Shown here: positions 24,856 through 34,278 of the stretch, piece by piece
Layout: each line of letters starts with the position of its first letter
Numbering within the stretch: the first letter of the stretch is position 1
Assembly: GCF_000949635.1 (NCBI RefSeq)
Contig: NZ_BAFN01000001.1
Span: 2,593,673 to 2,657,672, forward strand
Reading direction: 5' to 3'
From: Candidatus Brocadia sinica JPN1
GTDB taxonomy: Bacteria; Planctomycetota; Brocadiia; Brocadiales; Brocadiaceae
DNA length: 64,000 nt
Position numbers and translations under genes: made by a program
The notes under the pieces: generated by a model
Database searches by the model: none
What the model was told of the DNA's origin: nothing
Seen by the model: the letters and a program-made list of their open reading frames with translations, nothing else

Positions 24856-26760
24856 ATGAATTACAAACCCTACGCCATCTCCTGGAACACGACTTACCGG
24901 TGCAATCTGCGCTGCAGCCACTGTTATCTTGATACAAACGCATTAACGAGGCAATCTGCCAGCGAACTCACGACACAAGAGGGATTTCGGCTCATTGACC
25001 AAATGGCTGAGCTTAATCCCAATCAGTTGCTGATCCTTACCGGTGGTGAGCCTTTATTACGAAAAGACATTTACGAACTTGCCTCTTACGCCTCTCAAAA
25101 AGGGATGATGATCGTACTGGGAACAAATGGTAACTTGATCGATGATGACATTGCGAAGAAACTCAAAGAGAGCGGGGTGGCGGGGATTGGTATAAGCCTT
25201 GACTCCATCGTGCCTGACAGTCATGATAAATTCAGGGGACTTTCGGGCTCCTGGGATGACACCCTGAACGGGATTGAGGCATGCCGCAGACAGGGTATCG
25301 AATTTCAAATACAGACTACAGTTACCAGGGAAAATTTTCATGAAATCCCTGATATTATTGAATTTTCTTACAATCTCGGCGCTAAGGTCTTTAATTTATT
25401 CTTTTTGGTGTGTACCGGGAAAGGGCAAGAACTGACGGATATTACATCACAGCAGTATGATCAGGCGTTGCACCAACTGTATGAGGTCCAAAAGAAATAT
25501 CAGGGGAAGATGATGGTGGGAGCAAAGTGTGCGCCGCACTACCGAAGGATTGTGTATGAACACGATACTACCTCTCCGCTTATTCGGACCTATGCAGGCG
25601 GTTGTCCGGCCGGCACTCACTATTGCAGGATTACTCCGGAAGGAAACGTTACGCCGTGTCCATACATGCCAAATATTTCCGGGAATGTGAGAGAAAAAAG
25701 CTTTGGAGAAATCTGGAAAGGCGCCGCAGATTTTCAGACCTTGCGGGATGCTAATCTCCATGGCAGGTGTGGTGTGTGTGAATTTCAACATATCTGCAAA
25801 GGATGCCGTGCGCGGGCATTGGCTGCCACGGGAAATCAGATGGACGAGGATGCATGGTGCGACTATACCCCCGGAAAATATGGAAACAAGGTCATCCGAT
25901 TGGCAACATCCGAAACCTTTGGTATAGAAGAGAATTTTACTATGACATGGAGTATTGAGGCACGGGGTATCCTGAAACAGATCCCTTCTTTTGGGCGAGG
26001 CATGGTTATTCAAGGTGTGGAACGTTTTGCAGCAAACAAGCGGTATCCGGAAGTAACGGTAGATGTAATGAGAGCAGCGCGTGAGGAAATGATGTCGAAT
26101 AGGAAGACGGCATTCCCCATGAAAAACGCTGAAACAGCGCAACACCCACCCTTTTTGATGGGTGAGGGTAAGGGTGGGGGTGAGCCATTGCAAAATGAAG
26201 AAATTCCCTGGACCGAAGAGGCCTGGAAACGGGTGCGAAATGCGCCGGACTTTGTCCGTCCGGGCATTTACAAGCTCATGCAAAAAAAGGCACGACAGCA
26301 TGGTTACAAGGAAATTACCTCAAAATTTCTTTCTGAAATACGGGATGAATCCATGCAGCTTGCATCAAAGCGCATCAGGAATATTGGATTTGATGAACTC
26401 AGGATGGATGCATGGGACAAGGCCAAAGAGAAGTTAAAGAATGCACGGAAAAAAGAGGTCATTGATAACATTAAGGCATTTCTTGGTGAACGAATAAACA
26501 AGAATGAAGGTATTATTACCAAATTTCAGGCATATCTTAAGACAGCAGGGGGGCCGGGAAAAAAAGAGGCTCCAGTAACACCGGGATGGACGGAGGCGGC
26601 AAGGCAACGACTGGAAAAGGCGCCGATATTTGTCAGAGGCAGGGCAAAGAAATCAATTGAAGATTTTGCTATTCAGAAGGGTATTGCCGAAATTACCTGT
26701 GAACTGATTGATCAATACATGAAAAACATCCCTTCTTTTGTAAGAAATAGATTCAAATAG
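24856..26760 (+). CDS. Radical SAM/SPASM protein with three PCP_red-like C-terminal repeats
   Basis: A 634-residue protein. The radical SAM cluster motif is Cys16-x3-Cys20-x2-Cys23 (CNLRCSHC), followed by LILTGGEPLLRKD and LGTNGNLID. A SPASM-type auxiliary cluster region (CPAGTHYC, TPEGNVTPCPYMP, CGVCEFQHICKGC) spans ~250-345. This half resembles the heme-biosynthesis group NirJ/AhbD. Three helical repeats then follow (~361-410, ~449-500, ~575-625), each with an 'A...L..AP.FVR..........A...G..EIT' pattern like the PCP_red domain. A palindromic repeat translated in frame (~428-445, HPPFLMGEGKGGGEP) separates the first two. Possible roles are heme or heme-derived cofactor maturation, which anammox needs in quantity. 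Confidence 0.8.
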   Translation: MNYKPYAISWNTTYRCNLRCSHCYLDTNALTRQSASELTTQEGFRLIDQMAELNPNQLLILTGGEPLLRKDIYELASYASQKGMMIVLGTNGNLIDDDIAKKLKESGVAGIGISLDSIVPDSHDKFRGLSGSWDDTLNGIEACRRQGIEFQIQTTVTRENFHEIPDIIEFSYNLGAKVFNLFFLVCTGKGQELTDITSQQYDQALHQLYEVQKKYQGKMMVGAKCAPHYRRIVYEHDTTSPLIRTYAGGCPAGTHYCRITPEGNVTPCPYMPNISGNVREKSFGEIWKGAADFQTLRDANLHGRCGVCEFQHICKGCRARALAATGNQMDEDAWCDYTPGKYGNKVIRLATSETFGIEENFTMTWSIEARGILKQIPSFGRGMVIQGVERFAANKRYPEVTVDVMRAAREEMMSNRKTAFPMKNAETAQHPPFLMGEGKGGGEPLQNEEIPWTEEAWKRVRNAPDFVRPGIYKLMQKKARQHGYKEITSKFLSEIRDESMQLASKRIRNIGFDELRMDAWDKAKEKLKNARKKEVIDNIKAFLGERINKNEGIITKFQAYLKTAGGPGKKEAPVTPGWTEAARQRLEKAPIFVRGRAKKSIEDFAIQKGIAEITCELIDQYMKNIPSFVRNRFK

Positions 26761-26793
26761 CATGAGAAGTTTCTGGAATCTGTAAGTCTATTC

Positions 26794-28854
26794 ATGAATA
26801 TCATTTTAAAAGAGGTCCTGCAAAAATACCTAAGCCGGAAAAATTTCTTCCCCACTATTTTCAGTAAGTTTCACATCCCCCCCTATAAATCCATAAAAAC
26901 GAAGATTATCATTTCCTCAATCCTCCTTTCCGTGTTTCCCATCTTTATTATGAGGGTATTTATTTATCCTACGGAAAAAAAGGCCTTGCAGGACGCATTA
27001 ATACAAAACCTCGAGGGGGTTGGGCACAAGCAGGCAGAACTTATTGTACGATGGATAGAGGAAAGGAAGGCCGATGCCCGGATCGTTGCCGAAAATCCAA
27101 ACGTGCCGGGAGTAATTTACAAATCCGAGGGGAGTGAAAATTTTTATAGACTATTGCACCATTTAAACACCCTCCGGGAGGCTTACGGGTATAAGGAAAT
27201 CTTCATCTGTGACCGGTTCGGGGATTTAAAAATAACCACCTCAACGGGAAAGGTGATTACCAATCTGGCCGGATTCGAGTTTTTCCAAATGGCAATAAGC
27301 GGTGTTACGTTTGTTTCACCAATTATGCCTTCGGTAATTCCCTTGGAAAATGAATATGGAAAGCTGGAGCATGGCTTGCCAACCCTTTATATTTCTACCC
27401 CGGTGGTTTATGAACACAAAGTCATCGGTGCAGTATGTCTCAGGGTAGGTGTGATGGAAATCAGTAAATTAATGCGAAGTGTTCGCCTGGGGGAAACGGG
27501 GGAGACGTATTTGATAAACAAGGACGGCTATATGATCTCTGAATCCAAGTATTTAAAATACCTCAAGGATGCAGGATTTGTCCAGCAAAGAACAACACTT
27601 GAACTTCAGGTGTTAGACCCCAGGACAAAAGAACTCACAAGAAGCGCTGAAGAGTGTATAAAAGGTAAAAAAGGTCATGATGCAGAGGGCTATACAGACT
27701 ATCGGGGAATAAAGGTGCTGGGCTTTTGGCAATGGATACCAGAACTGGACTGGGGTATTATTGCGGAAATTGATGTAAATGAAGGATACGGCCCGGTGGA
27801 AAGACTGCATACTATCGTTGCTCCGATCATAATATTGGTAACACTTGCGGTCATCTCCTTTGCATTCTTCTTCGGGAAAAAGATATCAGATCCTATTTTG
27901 TACCTTACCGAGGTGACAAAAAGCATTTCAGAAGGTGATTACAGCAAACGGGTGAAAATCACCTCCAATGACGAAATTGGAGAGCTTTCAAATTCTTTCA
28001 ATAAGATGGCCAGTTTCTTGGAAGAAAAAACACAAATACTTAAGGAATACACAGCCAACCTGGAAAGGACTGTGGAGGAGAGGACAAAAGACCTGACCCG
28101 TATGAATCAAGAACTGGAAAAACAAAGCAGCAATTTGGAAAAGGCATATAAAGAATTATTGACGCTTGATCAGATGAAGGATAAGATGATTCGGGATGTG
28201 TCTCATGAATTGAAATCGCCCGTTGCACAAGTACAAATGGCAATTGATCTGTGGTCCATGGAAGTCAAAAAAGCGCATATTGATCGCTCAAAGGAAGAAA
28301 AATTTGGCAAGATAATTAGTAACAGTTTGCAGCGGTTGCGAAAGACAATCGGGAATATCCTTGATCTCTCTGTTTTGGAATCGGGTAGGTTAGTTTTCAA
28401 GAAAGAATCCATTCAGATGGACGAATTGGTTTTACAAATAACCGCCGGTATGAGATTGTTGACTGAAAAAAAGGGATTGGCTTTGATAAATCATGTGAAC
28501 CAGGGATTACCCGCTGTAATTGGCGATAAAGACGAGATTCAGCGTGTAGTTACCAATCTTATAGATAATGCGATAAAATACACGGAAAAAGGAGAAATTC
28601 ACGTTTTTTTAGAACAAAGGGATGCCTTCATAGAATTTGCCGTAAAAGATACAGGAATTGGCATTGGTTTGCCGAGAGACATGTTTGGAAAATTATTTGA
28701 AAGGTTTTTTCAGGAACGTCCAAGAACGGATGGCGCAGGGGTTGGCCTTGCAATATGCAAAAATATCGTAGAGGCACACAAAGGGAATCTCTGGGCAGAA
28801 AGTGAAGGCACCGGCAAAGGAGCAACATTTAAATTTACCTTACCGATAGCATAA
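26794..28854 (+). CDS. Cache-HAMP sensor histidine kinase
   Basis: A 686-residue membrane kinase. TM helix ~37-58, extracytoplasmic double-Cache sensor (~60-340), TM ~343-363, HAMP (~365-418), coiled coil (to ~460), HisKA with phospho-acceptor His471 in DVSHELKSPVAQ, and HATPase with NLIDNAIKY, DTGIGIGL and GAGVGLAI (N, G1 and G2 boxes). It senses an unknown small molecule outside the inner membrane. The receiver gene 51 bp downstream is the likely partner. The start ATG 26794 lies 34 bp after the radical SAM stop, so the pair may be co-transcribed with it. Confidence 0.9.
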   Translation: MNIILKEVLQKYLSRKNFFPTIFSKFHIPPYKSIKTKIIISSILLSVFPIFIMRVFIYPTEKKALQDALIQNLEGVGHKQAELIVRWIEERKADARIVAENPNVPGVIYKSEGSENFYRLLHHLNTLREAYGYKEIFICDRFGDLKITTSTGKVITNLAGFEFFQMAISGVTFVSPIMPSVIPLENEYGKLEHGLPTLYISTPVVYEHKVIGAVCLRVGVMEISKLMRSVRLGETGETYLINKDGYMISESKYLKYLKDAGFVQQRTTLELQVLDPRTKELTRSAEECIKGKKGHDAEGYTDYRGIKVLGFWQWIPELDWGIIAEIDVNEGYGPVERLHTIVAPIIILVTLAVISFAFFFGKKISDPILYLTEVTKSISEGDYSKRVKITSNDEIGELSNSFNKMASFLEEKTQILKEYTANLERTVEERTKDLTRMNQELEKQSSNLEKAYKELLTLDQMKDKMIRDVSHELKSPVAQVQMAIDLWSMEVKKAHIDRSKEEKFGKIISNSLQRLRKTIGNILDLSVLESGRLVFKKESIQMDELVLQITAGMRLLTEKKGLALINHVNQGLPAVIGDKDEIQRVVTNLIDNAIKYTEKGEIHVFLEQRDAFIEFAVKDTGIGIGLPRDMFGKLFERFFQERPRTDGAGVGLAICKNIVEAHKGNLWAESEGTGKGATFKFTLPIA

Positions 28855-28905
28855 CAACATGCTTCATGAATATGAGATGTGTCGTAAATAAAAAAGGAGT
28901 TGGAC

Positions 28906-29274
28906 TTGGGCAAAAAAATACTCATAATAGAAGATGAAGATGAGTTTTTCTTTTTTTATACGATGATGTTCGAAGGCACGGATTATATCGTCCTTCGCGC
29001 CATCGATGGAAAGGATGCGCTTGGAAAAATAGATGAAGATAAGCCAGACCTCATTATCCTGGATTTGCTATTGGACCAACTCACAGGCGATGCCTTCCTG
29101 AAGCAACTAAAATCGAATCCTGTGTACGCGAACATTCCTGTCATTATCGCAAGCAGTTTTTCGCCGCGGTCGTATAAGACAATTTTCGAAATAGACCCGA
29201 GGTTGGTCTTTCTGGAAAAACCATTTACGCAGGAAAGGCTCCTTGCTGAAATTAATGCCAAAATAGGAGCTTAG
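28906..29274 (+). CDS. Single-domain response regulator (CheY-like receiver)
   Basis: A ~122-residue receiver with no output domain. The acidic pocket IIEDEDE, phospho-acceptor Asp53 in LIILDLLLD, the IIASSF switch Ser/Thr position and FLEKPF lysine are all present. Two TTG codons are possible; 28906 is chosen because AAAGGAG ends six bases before it, whereas TTG 28900 is only one base away. It probably takes phosphate from the kinase upstream and passes it to another protein or acts as a phosphate sink. Confidence 0.85.
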   Translation: MGKKILIIEDEDEFFFFYTMMFEGTDYIVLRAIDGKDALGKIDEDKPDLIILDLLLDQLTGDAFLKQLKSNPVYANIPVIIASSFSPRSYKTIFEIDPRLVFLEKPFTQERLLAEINAKIGA

Positions 29275-29393
29275 CAAAAGTGATTTGGCATTTTTGGCAA
29301 AAAAATTTTCATTGTACTTGTTCAAACTTCGGGTAAAACATCAATTTTTTATGAAAATCTGCTTGGTTCCAGCTTGTCCAGATTAAGGTATCC

Positions 29394-30275
29394 GTGAACT
29401 ATTTTCTATCGATCAAAGAATCTTGCATCGTTGTTTTCCTCCTCCTCGCGGGTTGCCATACCACACTGCATACAGAATCTGTTATCAAAAGAGATACCAA
29501 CGCCTTAGAATTATCCTTATTCTACGATTTGGGAGACGGACGTTTAGACATGTCACTTGAACGGGCATGCCTTATTGCATCGGGTGTCGATACCGAGAAA
29601 AAGATGCGGACTTATCTGACGAAGATCGATCTCCTTATCTCACGGATCAGCCATGACACAGATATTGACAAAACCAGCGATCCTTTAGCAAAGGCCGGGA
29701 AAATGTTTGATTGGCTGCAAAAAAATGTTAATGAAGGGGTATATAATGATTGCTATGATATCAGAGACACCTTCAATCTCAAGGTGGGGAACTGTCTCTC
29801 CTATGCAATACGGTTTACCATACTATGCCGGCGCTTTGGTATTGATATAAAGAACGTCTTTGTTCCGGGACATATTTATAATATGATGGTGTCTAATGGG
29901 CAAATACAGTATTTTGAACATACTCATAGCGATGGTATTGTAAAGAAAATGGACAAGTACAATCCTCAAAAGAAGGTCATGAGGGACGAGGAACTGATTG
30001 CCGAGATATTTTTATATAAAGCCCGGAATGCGAATTATGATATGAAATATGAGGAGTCTTGTAAAAACTGTCAAAGTGCTCTGATGTGCAATCCTGATGA
30101 TAATCGTCCCGTTATTTTACTTTTGGATAATTACATTGCAAGGAAGAATTACGAGGAGGCATTTCAATATCTGAATGAATATCTCTCCCGGCATCCTGAT
30201 GACAAGAAATCATTGAAAAATGTTTATACACTATTACAAAGGTTGTGTAAAAAAGAGGATGATAAAATTCAATAA
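29394..30275 (+). CDS. Lipoprotein with transglutaminase-like domain and TPR tail
   Basis: A 293-residue protein starting at GTG 29394. The signal ends in a lipobox (LLLAGCHT), so Cys is likely lipidated. Residues ~95-190 resemble a transglutaminase-like cysteine-protease fold: VGNCLSYAIRFTILCRRFGI with the nucleophile Cys, and VPGHIYNMM with the His, plus an acidic partner. The C-terminal ~80 residues form two TPR-like helical pairs. Related planctomycete proteins are uncharacterised. The gene overlaps closely with the next secreted protein, implying a shared operon. Confidence 0.65.
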   Translation: MNYFLSIKESCIVVFLLLAGCHTTLHTESVIKRDTNALELSLFYDLGDGRLDMSLERACLIASGVDTEKKMRTYLTKIDLLISRISHDTDIDKTSDPLAKAGKMFDWLQKNVNEGVYNDCYDIRDTFNLKVGNCLSYAIRFTILCRRFGIDIKNVFVPGHIYNMMVSNGQIQYFEHTHSDGIVKKMDKYNPQKKVMRDEELIAEIFLYKARNANYDMKYEESCKNCQSALMCNPDDNRPVILLLDNYIARKNYEEAFQYLNEYLSRHPDDKKSLKNVYTLLQRLCKKEDDKIQ

Positions 30276-30276
30276 C

Positions 30277-31296
30277 ATGAGAATTGTATATCTTTTTCTT
30301 GGCATTATTTTCGGGATGCAACTAATTTCTTCCATCAACATAATCTTTGCGGCTGATGAGTGGAAATTAGAAGATGAAACATCAAAAATAGAATGGGGTT
30401 TAGAAGAACAATCGATAAAATACGAATGGGGTTTAGAAGCACAGGCGGTAACACACAAGAAAAGCGATAGTATTGTATTACACTATGATGGGAAGACATG
30501 GAATTGCGTTTATAATGCATACAGCATTTGGCTGAATAGTATTTATGGATTCGATTCCAGCGATATTTTTGCCGCCGGGGATAATGGTATTGTACTCCAT
30601 TATAACGGTAATTCCTGGATAAAACAGGAAACATATGTAACTTCCCGGTTAAACAGAATTTGGGGTATCAGCCCCAAAAATGTCTATATCTCCGGAGATA
30701 ATGGCACAATTCTTCATTACAACGGTACTGAATGGAAAAAATACAATATGATGACAACGAGTTGGTTTAGCAGCACCTGGGGTTTGCATGCAAAATATCT
30801 ATTTATTGTGGGTGCCTTGGGAAAGATATTACATTATAATGGGAAAAAATGGATAGAGCAGGAGAGCGGTACCATCGATTGGCTTTATAGTGTCAAAGGG
30901 AATAGTACTGATAATGTGTATGCTGTCGGAGATTACGGTACCGTGCTTCGTTATGATGGAAAAGAATGGAAAAAGATAATGCTCAATACAAACAAAAGGC
31001 TTATGAGTGTTTGTGTCCCTGATGCAAACAATGTTTTTGTTGTGGGTGCTGATGGCTTGATACTTCATTATGATGGGATTCAATGGACGAGGCAGAGAAG
31101 TGGTACGGATAACTGGTTGAGGAGAATATGGGCTATTGATGGCAATACTATCTTCACCATTGGTGATAATGGCACGATACTTTATTACGATGGTAAAAAA
31201 TGGAATAAACAGAAAAGTGGTACTGATTATTTATTGCTGGGGATATGGGGGAATAAGAGAGACAATGTATACGTGGTAGGAATTAACCAGAAATAG
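30277..31296 (+). CDS. Secreted repeat protein, probable beta-propeller
   Basis: Start set at ATG 30277 (2 bp after the upstream stop), giving a clean signal peptide MRIVYLFLGIIFGMQ...IIFAA. The mature part repeats a ~40-residue motif at least seven times: G(D/A)NGTILHYNG..W followed by a stretch ending W.I.GI....NVY. This is characteristic of Asp-box/YCF48-like beta-propeller proteins. An initial tandem EWGLEEQ/EWGLEAQ short repeat precedes it. An outer-surface or periplasmic binding role is likely; the ligand is unknown. A longer start at 30259 is possible. Confidence 0.7.
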   Translation: MRIVYLFLGIIFGMQLISSINIIFAADEWKLEDETSKIEWGLEEQSIKYEWGLEAQAVTHKKSDSIVLHYDGKTWNCVYNAYSIWLNSIYGFDSSDIFAAGDNGIVLHYNGNSWIKQETYVTSRLNRIWGISPKNVYISGDNGTILHYNGTEWKKYNMMTTSWFSSTWGLHAKYLFIVGALGKILHYNGKKWIEQESGTIDWLYSVKGNSTDNVYAVGDYGTVLRYDGKEWKKIMLNTNKRLMSVCVPDANNVFVVGADGLILHYDGIQWTRQRSGTDNWLRRIWAIDGNTIFTIGDNGTILYYDGKKWNKQKSGTDYLLLGIWGNKRDNVYVVGINQK

Positions 31297-31339
31297 TTAC
31301 TGATTTCAGACATTTTTCTTACGTATGGGAGGAACGATT

Positions 31340-31942
31340 GTGGCTACTTACAAATTTGTAGCGAAAGATTTAATGGCAGAAAAGGTAGTTTGTGTTCATC
31401 CGGAAACCCCTATCAATGATCTTATAAAAATACTCGTCAAAAATCATATAAATGGGGCACCGGTTGTGGATAAAAAGAGAAAGCTGGTCGGGGTTGTTTC
31501 GAAGACAGATATTGTTGAATATGACGAAAAGACAAGTAAAAAGCGAGGAGGCGCCACGAAGAAATCGTTTTATAGCGACACCAATGGGAAATTGAAAAAG
31601 GAACTGGATAAGCTATTAAAGACAAAAACCTTTGGAAAGACCTTTGTAAAAGACATCATGACATCCCGTGTCATTACTGCACAGGCCAATGATACGATAG
31701 ACCGTCTTGCGAAGATCATGCATGATAAAAAAATCCACAGGGTCATCATTCAGGATAAGGAGCAGGTTATCGGCGTTGTGAGTACCCTCGATATTCTCCA
31801 TGCCGTGAGCACCATGGGCTATGGCAGCAGCGCATTTGTTACCGAAGAGGCGATTCTGGATCTGCAGGAACGGTTGGAAGCAGCAGAAAATTCTATCCTG
31901 TCCCTGCGTGATATCCTGGATAGAATTCACGGTGAGAAGTAA
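31340..31942 (+). CDS. Paired CBS-domain protein
   Basis: A 200-residue protein with two CBS modules: residues ~8-60 (VKDLMAEKVVCVHPETPINDLIKILV...INGAPVVDKKRKLVGVVSKTDIV) and ~95-160 (VKDIMTSRVITAQANDTIDRLAKIM..KKIHRVIIQD). They are separated by a lysine-rich linker and followed by a C-terminal coiled coil. CBS pairs bind adenine nucleotides and regulate partners. GTG 31340 is preferred over ATG 31325 because GGGAGGA lies six bases before the GTG. No enzyme domain is attached, so a stand-alone energy sensor is likely. Confidence 0.85.
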   Translation: MATYKFVAKDLMAEKVVCVHPETPINDLIKILVKNHINGAPVVDKKRKLVGVVSKTDIVEYDEKTSKKRGGATKKSFYSDTNGKLKKELDKLLKTKTFGKTFVKDIMTSRVITAQANDTIDRLAKIMHDKKIHRVIIQDKEQVIGVVSTLDILHAVSTMGYGSSAFVTEEAILDLQERLEAAENSILSLRDILDRIHGEK

Positions 31943-32019
31943 AATGCAGGGGCGAAGGGGGTTGTAAAACACTTGTCCAAAAGAAGTTTTTCTACGGTAA
32001 ATACGATAAAATACATTTC

Positions 32020-32367
32020 ATGGTTAAAATAATGAATCAAAAGTCGTTTATCCTTTTAGGAATTCTCCTTAGTTTGGTGCTTGTTGTGGTTATCTATGTA
32101 GTCACAGAATCCTTATATACCGTGAGCGAAGACGGTAGCAAAGAAACTAATTTTCAGCAAATGGTTCATGGTGTGGGTCTGGGTGCCACAACAAAACCGA
32201 CATGGTGTTATATAAACTTCGACCCGAGGGTTGACCCGCGGTGTCCGTGTATCGAATGGCCTATCCCGGGCGGATACTGTTACTGTCCTGACCATACAGG
32301 CACGGTATCATATATAGCGGGCAATATGGAAATGGGTGTAGCGATTGAGATCGTTAGAAATCACTGA
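32020..32367 (+). CDS. Membrane-anchored small cysteine-rich protein, unknown
   Basis: A 115-residue protein with one N-terminal helix (ILLGILLSLVLVVVIYVV, ~12-30) and a ~80-residue outside domain containing four cysteines in a WCYINFDPRVDPRCPCIEWPIPGGYCYCPD arrangement. The spacing could give two disulfides or a metal site. No family recognised; it may be lineage specific. The start could also be ATG 32032. Confidence 0.55.
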   Translation: MVKIMNQKSFILLGILLSLVLVVVIYVVTESLYTVSEDGSKETNFQQMVHGVGLGATTKPTWCYINFDPRVDPRCPCIEWPIPGGYCYCPDHTGTVSYIAGNMEMGVAIEIVRNH

Positions 32368-32578
32368 ACACATCGATAGTTGAGCAGGGTGGGTTAAACG
32401 AACAGAGTGGGTCAACTGAACTTTTTTGCTTCAAAAGTGGGTAAAAACTGTTATAAATTGCCATTTTTTGCACTTGTTTTGTCGCTTTTTAGCCAATAAA
32501 GTGGGGAATAAATCTCATGAAATAGGGTGAAATTGTCCATTTTACCCACTCTGTTTGCTGCCAACTGTTTCCTACACT

Positions 32579-33481
32579 ATGCCTCTGAATATTTCAAATC
32601 TGGAAAAGAATAAACTCCTGGCTCCATTTACTACATACAAGATAGGTGGACCAGCCGATTTTTTTGTTGAAGTTCATACGATTAGCGAATTAATACATGC
32701 CTTATCAGAGGCTCGCCGTAATGGTATCTCCTTTTTTTTGCTCGGTTGCGGGGCTAATATTCTGGTTACGGACAAGGGGTTTCGGGGATTGGTGATTCGT
32801 AATTTAGCAGATAAAGTCACCTTCTCCGATGATGGCAAAGTGGTAGCCGAAAGTGGCGCAATTATTGCCGATCTTATAGTGCAATGTTGCGACCGTGGAT
32901 TATCCGGATTTGAACACTTTGCCGGTATTCCAAGTACCGTTGGCGGGGCTATGTGGCAGAACCTACACTTTTTGTCACCCGACCGGCAACGGACGGTGTT
33001 TATCGGGGAAATAGTTCAAACGAGCCGTATTCTCACAGAAGATGAGCGGTTTTGTACGGTCGGGGTTGATTACTTTCAGTTTGATTATGACAAGAGTATC
33101 TTGCAGAAACGGAAAGACATTGTGCTTGATGTCACGTTTCAACTCAGTTCAAAGCAGAAAGAAGAAATACTGGCGGTGACGGATGCAAATATGGCCTGGC
33201 GTAATGCGAAGCAGCCGCAACTAGCAGAATATCCAAGCTGTGGTTCGGTGTTTAAAAAAATGAAAGGTATTGGGGCTGGAAGGTTGATAGAGCAGGCCGG
33301 GCTTAAGGGTACACGTATTGGTGGAGCGGAGGTATCGGGGAAGCATGCAAACTTTATCATCAATACGGGCAATGCCAGGTCTGCCGATGTCCTGCAGTTA
33401 ATTCAGTATGTGCAGGAGGAAGTGAAACGGAAATCAGGGTATACTTTGGAAACTGAGATTGCGGTAGTTGGGGAATGGTGA
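32579..33481 (+). CDS. murB: UDP-N-acetylenolpyruvoylglucosamine reductase MurB
   Basis: A 300-residue FAD enzyme that reduces UDP-GlcNAc-enolpyruvate to UDP-MurNAc. Motifs: FTTYKIGGPADFFVEV, LGCGANILV, GIPSTVGGAMWQN, and YPSCGSVFKK with the catalytic serine. The last block ETEIAVVGEW carries the terminal glutamate. It supports peptidoglycan synthesis, formerly doubted in this lineage. The frame opens at TTG 32555 but ATG 32579 (MPLNISNLEKN) gives the normal family start. No good ribosome-binding site is visible. Confidence 0.92.
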   Translation: MPLNISNLEKNKLLAPFTTYKIGGPADFFVEVHTISELIHALSEARRNGISFFLLGCGANILVTDKGFRGLVIRNLADKVTFSDDGKVVAESGAIIADLIVQCCDRGLSGFEHFAGIPSTVGGAMWQNLHFLSPDRQRTVFIGEIVQTSRILTEDERFCTVGVDYFQFDYDKSILQKRKDIVLDVTFQLSSKQKEEILAVTDANMAWRNAKQPQLAEYPSCGSVFKKMKGIGAGRLIEQAGLKGTRIGGAEVSGKHANFIINTGNARSADVLQLIQYVQEEVKRKSGYTLETEIAVVGEW

Positions 33482-33557
33482 CTACATAAACAGTAACGAG
33501 AAAGGGCAGGTATACTGTTTTCATGCACAGAGAGTACCTGCCCTGTTCGCCTTTATC

Positions 33558-34010
33558 TTAACCAACCTTTACCGAAATCTGTTTTGGTTTTACTTCTTCT
33601 TTCTTTTGCATGGTAATCTCGAGCACACCGTTTTTGCACTCTGCTGCTATTTTGTTTGTATCCACAGAGGTAGGGAGGTCTATGGAACGTGAGAAACTGC
33701 CATAGCGTCTTTCCATGCGATAGTAATTTTTTCCCTTTTCCTCTTTTTCTTCCTTCTTTTCACCCTTAATAATGAGGGTATCTCCCTGGATCGAAATGTC
33801 AATTTCCTTCGGGTCCATACCAGGGATTTCTGCCTTCACGGTAACTTTATCAGCCGTTTCCGATAAATCAATAGGTGGTACCCACGTACCCGCCATGCCA
33901 AATTCAGTTAACTCTCCTCCTCTGAAAAACCGGTCAAACATCCGATTCATTTCCTCCTGCATGGAAGAAATGGATGGCAACTGCGACCACTTTATCAAAT
34001 CCTTAGCCAT
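33558..34010 (-). CDS. Small heat-shock protein (Hsp20/alpha-crystallin)
   Basis: A 150-residue chaperone holdase. The alpha-crystallin domain runs from PPIDLSETADKVTVKAEIPGMDPKEIDISI to YGSFSRSIDLPTSVDTNKIAAECKNGVLEITMQKKE, including the conserved GVL and a C-terminal I-x-V (ISVKV) anchoring motif. ATG at 34010 is chosen because AAAGGAG lies just before it; the frame continues upstream but without coding character. It is convergent with murB and divergent from the NnrS-like gene. Confidence 0.93.
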   Translation of the reverse strand: MAKDLIKWSQLPSISSMQEEMNRMFDRFFRGGELTEFGMAGTWVPPIDLSETADKVTVKAEIPGMDPKEIDISIQGDTLIIKGEKKEEKEEKGKNYYRMERRYGSFSRSIDLPTSVDTNKIAAECKNGVLEITMQKKEEVKPKQISVKVG

Positions 34011-34175
34011 ACTATTGCTCCTTTCAAAAAATGAAAATGAAAGATATGAAATACATTTGCTTTTCGTAATAGCTAAAACAATGCCAATTATATTTGTGTC
34101 TGCGTTTCTTTTGCATAACACATTGCAAAAAAATAAGTTATAAGATAATTATGATATTCTGTCTTAGTATGGTTG

Positions 34176-34196
34176 GTGCTGTCAATATGGCAGCAC
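34176..34196. promoter_or_regulatory. Palindrome between hsp20 and the NnrS-like gene
   Basis: GTGCTG (34176-34181) and CAGCAC (34191-34196) are inverted around TCAATATGG. It lies 80-100 bp before the NnrS-like start and could be an operator for an NO- or redox-responsive regulator. Not a recognised consensus. Confidence 0.3.
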
Positions 34197-34278
34197 TGTG
34201 TTATAAAATGGCATTATTGTGAAAGTAATTTTTAATTTCCTTGAAAATTTTAACTAAAATTTGTTAGTATAACGGGCC

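Noticed and set aside
25447-26301. 284-codon minus-strand frame antisense to the radical SAM gene
   Set aside because: Shadow frame with no motif; the plus-strand protein has conserved cysteines throughout the overlap.
32385-32560. GTGGGT-containing repeats before murB as REP units
   Set aside because: Only short matches (CAGAGTGGGT / ACCCACTCTG) to the RAYT-linked REP; arms and spacing differ.
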